Below are positions 59,636-64,000 of a DNA stretch of 64,000 nucleotides, one piece after another. The position numbers and the translations under genes are program-made. Within the stretch, counting starts at the first letter, position 1; every line of letters starts with the position of its first letter. Source of the stretch: Artocarpus heterophyllus (Eukaryota; Streptophyta; Magnoliopsida; Rosales; Moraceae). The notes under the pieces are model-generated. The model saw nothing but the letters and a program-made list of their open reading frames with translations. It was not told where the DNA came from and did not search any database. Location of the stretch: positions 21,041,460 to 21,105,459 of the forward strand of contig CM046341.1 in NCBI GenBank assembly GCA_025403435.1. Direction: 5' to 3'.

Positions 59636-61607
59636 TGTTGGAAACAAAGTGCGCAGCGGAATTTTTAAAATTTTTCATCAGAGTATTTTCCAAAACACAA
59701 GTTTGACATGTTATATGTATAAATTAAACAGATCTTACTAACCTCAGTATGCCGAAGAACCTCCGCGACCTGTGTAGAGAAGTAACGTTCCAGAAGAGCC
59801 TCAACCAACTGGTCTTCTTTGCTATTCTCTATCTACAACCGGAGTGAGTGTGGGCTCACACGTACAGCTCTTCCACCGGTGACTCTCCTTCCAACCAATA
59901 GAGAGAACCCAAAGCTAGTGTTCGTGATTTGTGAACAAAAGCTCTCAGGAAGTTTTCAGATGCTCACTAGAAGAGTATCACTCTTAATCTCTCAAATTGA
60001 TCTGAGTAAATCATTAGACTCACTCCCTTTTTATACCTATTGGTCCTTGGGGTCAGTCCATATCAGATTAGGTCTCAAAAATCGAAACAGAATCAAGTTC
60101 GGATCAATATCTGATAAGATACGCGTGAAAAACGCGTAATCTTAACTGTCGCGGTCGGCATGCCGAACTGTGAGATAGGCAGGCCGAACTGGCCAGTTCG
60201 GCAGGCCGAACACGTCATCCGGCATGCCGAACTGCCGAGAAAAAATCTCCGCGAATCTTTTATTTTCCACCCGAGATTCTAAAGGATAAAGTCTCAGTTT
60301 TGATTCAAATAGCCCAATAGAAAAGATATCTGATCAAAACAAACTTTATCAAGATAATCTCTAAGAAAATAAATCAATTCACAATAATTCTACAAGTTTA
60401 TCTTGTTCTAATTGTCCAAAATTAAAACAACCGATAAACAGACAAGAATTATCCGAACGCCATAATTCAACAAGTTCATCTTGAACTAATTTCTTACATA
60501 ATTAATTCAACCGATAAACAGACATGAATTATTTGATTCTTATAAATTTTAAACCAATCTGATAAATCCGACATAAGTCACCAATTATTGGAAAAGCACG
60601 CCGTGTCGTTACAGGATTTTGTGAGCTAGCAAAGGGGACCAAAATGGACCTATAAAGTTCAAGCTCATGATAAATATGAAACCCAATATCCCAGATATAC
60701 ATTTCACAATTATCAACTCCAACGCTACTCCACTAAAAGCTTGGACCTGCACTCTCGAACTTTATAGAATTACGAAGCTCGTGTAGCTAAGTCTCCATGA
60801 CATATCATAGTGTATCGCATCCCCATATGATCATCCATAATCGGCTTAAGGACAAGTTCTGTCTTACCTTCCTGATTATTTTTATCTTACGTTCCATTGT
60901 CTCACCATTAGAAAACTTACCATCCAAAGATAGTATACCATTCGGTTACACCTATGTATCCAAATGGTTGAGCGCTCCAGTTTTCCAATTACAGGACAAC
61001 GCATATAAGAGGATATCATTACTCCTAAAGAGGAGCTATGGATTCCATATCTATGAATAACAAGTCTACGCTATCAAGAGTCATGCCTCCAACGTACCGA
61101 CATGCATGCCACTATAGAGATGTGGGAGTCACCCATTGGTACATCAAAAGACACAAGTCGAGACAACGAGCCCATTATTCATCTCAGGATTAAGATACAA
61201 TACAAATGATTGTCTAAAGTGAATCGATTTGCCAAGATAGAATTATTAATCCAAATCAATTCACTTTATGTCCCGATCCAACACATCGTCACCTATGACA
61301 ACGCGCCAATGTTTCTATTCACGGAGTCCAACTCCGATGGCCAAGACAAACCATCTCCCAAAAGGGATATAGACAACATAACAATCTTTACATGAATAAA
61401 GCGCCCAACTTTATTCCCTCGATTGCGGATCATATATTTTAGACCATCACCTTAAGAGTCGTGTCTACCGCATAATCATCCCATCATATGCCCAACTCTT
61501 AAGGTTTAGACTGATAGTCTCAGACTACTGTTTGCTTATCATACATTCAACAAATATGAACGTAAAGAGGACAATATTTGGTATATATAAATGAATAAAT
61601 TCTTTAT
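59636..61607 (-). repeat. 3' LTR of element C, lacking its first 61 bp
   Basis: Reverse complement of the A LTR with few changes, including the GGC palindromes, the TATA box and the donor-like GAG/GTTAGTAAG. Without the LTR start and polypurine tract it cannot serve in a new round of transposition. Confidence 0.93.
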
Positions 61608-64000
61608 AAATGGACTCATCAAGATAGCCATTCAGAAAAGCCGTCTTGACATCCATCTGCCAAATCTTGTAGTCGAGAGCGGCAGCTATGGACAAGAGAA
61701 TCCGGATGGACTTAAGCATGGCTACAGGCGAAAAGGTTTCCTCATAATCGATTCCTTCCTTTTGCGTATAACCCTTAGCTACCAGTCTAGCCTTAAAGGT
61801 TTCGACCTTTCCATCCACTCCTCTTTTCCTCTTGTAGATCCACTTACTCCCTATGGGTTTTACCCCTTCGGGAAGATCCACAAGCTCCCAGACCCGATTA
61901 GTCTCCATAGACTTCATCTCAATGTTCATTGCCTCTGTCCAGAGTCTTGAATCAACATCCTCCATAGCTTCTGCGTAAGTATAAGGATCCCTGTCATGTT
62001 CATCCGGTTCAGCCAAAAAGACCTCCCCATTGAACATATACCTCTCAGGTTGACGCCCGATCCTCCCACTACGCCGAAGCCCCTGAGGTTGTTGTTCAGG
62101 TTTGTTTGGTTTTTCTACACCGATCGGAATGGTTTCGTTCGGAACCTCCGGAGTAAATGGATTACCCCTCAACTCCTCAAGCACCACTTTGCTTTGAGGT
62201 TTAAAGTCGTTCATGTAACTCTCCTCAAGGAAAGTTGCATTAGTTGAAACCACGACTTTATTTTCCTTTGGGTTATAAAAATAACCCCCTTTAGTCCCTT
62301 TTGGATATCCTACAAACACACAAACTTCTGAACGTGCTTCTAACTTATTCGGATCCTTAAACAGGACATGAGCCGGACATCCCCATATGCGAATATGGTT
62401 TAAGGATGTCTTCCGTCTTGTCCACAACTCGTGAGGAGTTTTAGGGACCGATTTTGAAGGCACATTGTTTAAAAGATAACATGCGGTTTGTAGTGCATAT
62501 CCCCAAAAGGATAAAGGCAATGATGAAAACTCATCATGGACCTTATCATGTCCAATAAAGTCCTATTTCTTCTTTCCGCTACGCCATTCTGCTGCGGAGT
62601 GCCCAGCGCAGTCAAATGGGATAAAATCCCATTCTCTAATAAGTGTCCCAAGAACTTATCAGAAAGGTATTCCCCACCTCGATCTGATCGAAGTGCCTTT
62701 ATGGGTCTACCCAATTGCTTTTCCACTTCAGCCCGAAACTCCCTGAACTTATCATAAGTTTCGCTTTTGTGGTGCATTAGGTACATATACCCATATCTTG
62801 AGTAATCGTCAATAAAAGTAACGAAGTACTCATACCCTCCTCGTGCCCGGATGTTCATCGGTCCGCAAACATCACTATGCACAAGTTCTAGAACCCCTTC
62901 GGCCCTATTGCCCTTAGACCCGTATGGTCTTTTGGTCATTTTACCCTCCAAACAAGACTCACATTGAGGTATAGATTCCACCTTTAAGTGACTTAAAGGT
63001 CCATCCCTTATCAACCTTTGAATCCTATTTAGGTTAATATGGCCAAGGCGCAAATGCCAAAGATAAGTCTTATTAGAGTGAGAAGTTTTAAGTCTTTTTG
63101 AGTTATTATCATTTATCTCAGCATTAAGCAATAGGTCCATCTTAGGTTTGATAAAATATAGATTATTTTGCATCCATCCAGAACAGAAAAAAGATTTGTT
63201 TTTACGAATCACCACTTTTTCATTAAAAGATACCACGTAGGAGTCTTTAAATAAAGAAGATACAAAAATTAAATTCCTTTTAAATTTAGGAACATAAAAA
63301 CAATCTCGCAAAATTAAACTCCTATAATTATCAAAATAAAGATGGACATCTCCCACTGCTTCCGCTGAGACCAAGGATCCATCGCCCATCCGAAGCGTTA
63401 AGTCTTCACGAAGTAGACTTCTCGTTTCTTTGAATCCCTGCAGAGAAACACAAACATGATTAGTTGCACCAGAATCTATGACCCAAATGTCACTGGATTC
63501 CTCAACCAAACAAGTTTCTAAATATAGAAGATCACACCTACCTCCCTTGGAAAGGAAGTCCTTGCAATGCTTCTTTATATGCCCGACCTTACCACAAAAG
63601 AAGCACTTAAGCTTCTTTGGGTTCTTCTTCTTCTTCTTCTTGCTCTTGGTAGCAATAGGAATAGAAAACTTCCCACTTTTGGCCCGTTGCTTCTTTCCAT
63701 TCCCAGAGTTAGGATTGGAACCAGAAGCAGCTACCATATTGGCCTCTCCACCAGCAGGAGACTCCCTGATCAGCAGTTCAAACTCTTGTAACTGTTTCAT
63801 CAGTTCTATCAAGGTCATATCCCGTCTATTGCTTAGATTAGAAGTAGCTCTAAACGGAATAAATTCCTTAGACAGAGTCTCAAAGACCATAGTCATCTGA
63901 GTTTCAGCATCGATGTCGGCCCCATTGGTTTGAGCCTCAGCGAGGTAACCCATGACCAACATCATGTGCTCCTTTACAGATGTCCCCGGTCTCTGTCTAC
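61525..64000 (-). pseudogene. Truncated gag-pol of element C
   Basis: Open from the window edge to 62469 (gag C-terminus, zinc knuckle [14 protein letters not shown], protease DSGA, integrase with the NGVAERR motif). A one-base deletion near 62529 (in the stretch where A encodes MMSYSS) shifts the frame. The next frame, 62520-61525, carries the integrase end and the first part of RVT_2 up to LDESIY and then runs into LTR sequence, ending in a chimeric tail of about 21 residues. YVDD and RNase H are absent. The gag site that is broken in A is intact here. Confidence 0.92.

Larger units (their letters stand above)
59636..64000 (-). mobile_element. Copia element C (same family as A), 3' deleted, runs off the window
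   Basis: Minus-strand copy inserted in the leader of D. Its 3' LTR (59636-61607) lacks the first 61 bp and joins directly to the middle of the reverse transcriptase: about 1273 bp present in A are missing, with a 3-bp ATA overlap at the join. The remaining LTR is 1972 bp, exactly the length of the matching part of A. GACAC at 59631-59635 should be one copy of the target duplication. The 5' end lies beyond 64000. Confidence 0.93.

Overview
The window is AT-rich plant nuclear DNA, almost all of it transposable elements inserted into one another. It carries Ty1/copia elements primed by initiator tRNA-Met, a Ty3/gypsy element with the domain set of the plant Tat lineage, DNA-transposon derivatives and a broken TIR-NBS-LRR resistance gene. 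TIR-type NBS-LRR genes point to a dicot. I cannot name the species, and I see no intact host gene, rRNA, tRNA or CRISPR array.

Layout. 1-327 is the 3' end of a copia LTR (F). From about 330 to 34589 lies an old Tat-like gypsy element G on the minus strand. Its 5' LTR is at 33775-34589, its primer site at 33747-33764 and its decayed gag-pol at 33695-18523. Downstream of pol, on the opposite strand, is a separate ORF (PF04195-like), present as a first fragment (about 905-1557) and a second copy (13846-14421 plus 16067-17640). Both copies are split at the same point by an LTR of a second gypsy family E. The first of these LTRs is split in turn by an old copia element B (2835-12243). A young copia element A (21862-31564, 5-bp target duplication ATATA, two 2033-bp LTRs with about 8 differences) sits inside the protease-RT part of G.

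From 34657 another old copia-type LTR (H) is split by a 1567-bp Harbinger-like element (35608-37174) made of G-rich then C-rich degenerate repeats, and probably by a gypsy-type LTR (J). A TIR-NBS-LRR pseudogene follows at 41990-44272. Then come two decayed copia pieces (about 45000-49700), a Mutator-like MITE (49810-50093), a gypsy-LTR-like stretch (about 50860-53950) and an 847-bp TTA-flanked element (54177-55023). Copia element D has its LTR at 55350-57355 and its leader to 59635. A minus-strand element C, of the same family as A, is inserted in that leader and runs off the window at 64000.

How the parts relate. A, B and C are one copia family of different ages. Comparing them shows which breaks are recent and which signals are kept. 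Two signals stand out: arrays of short GGC-rich palindromes at a 21-22 bp period in the U3 and in the leader, and a splice-donor-like site in the LTR paired with an acceptor-like site just before the gag ATG. The second pair suggests that the long leader may be an intron of the gag-pol mRNA.
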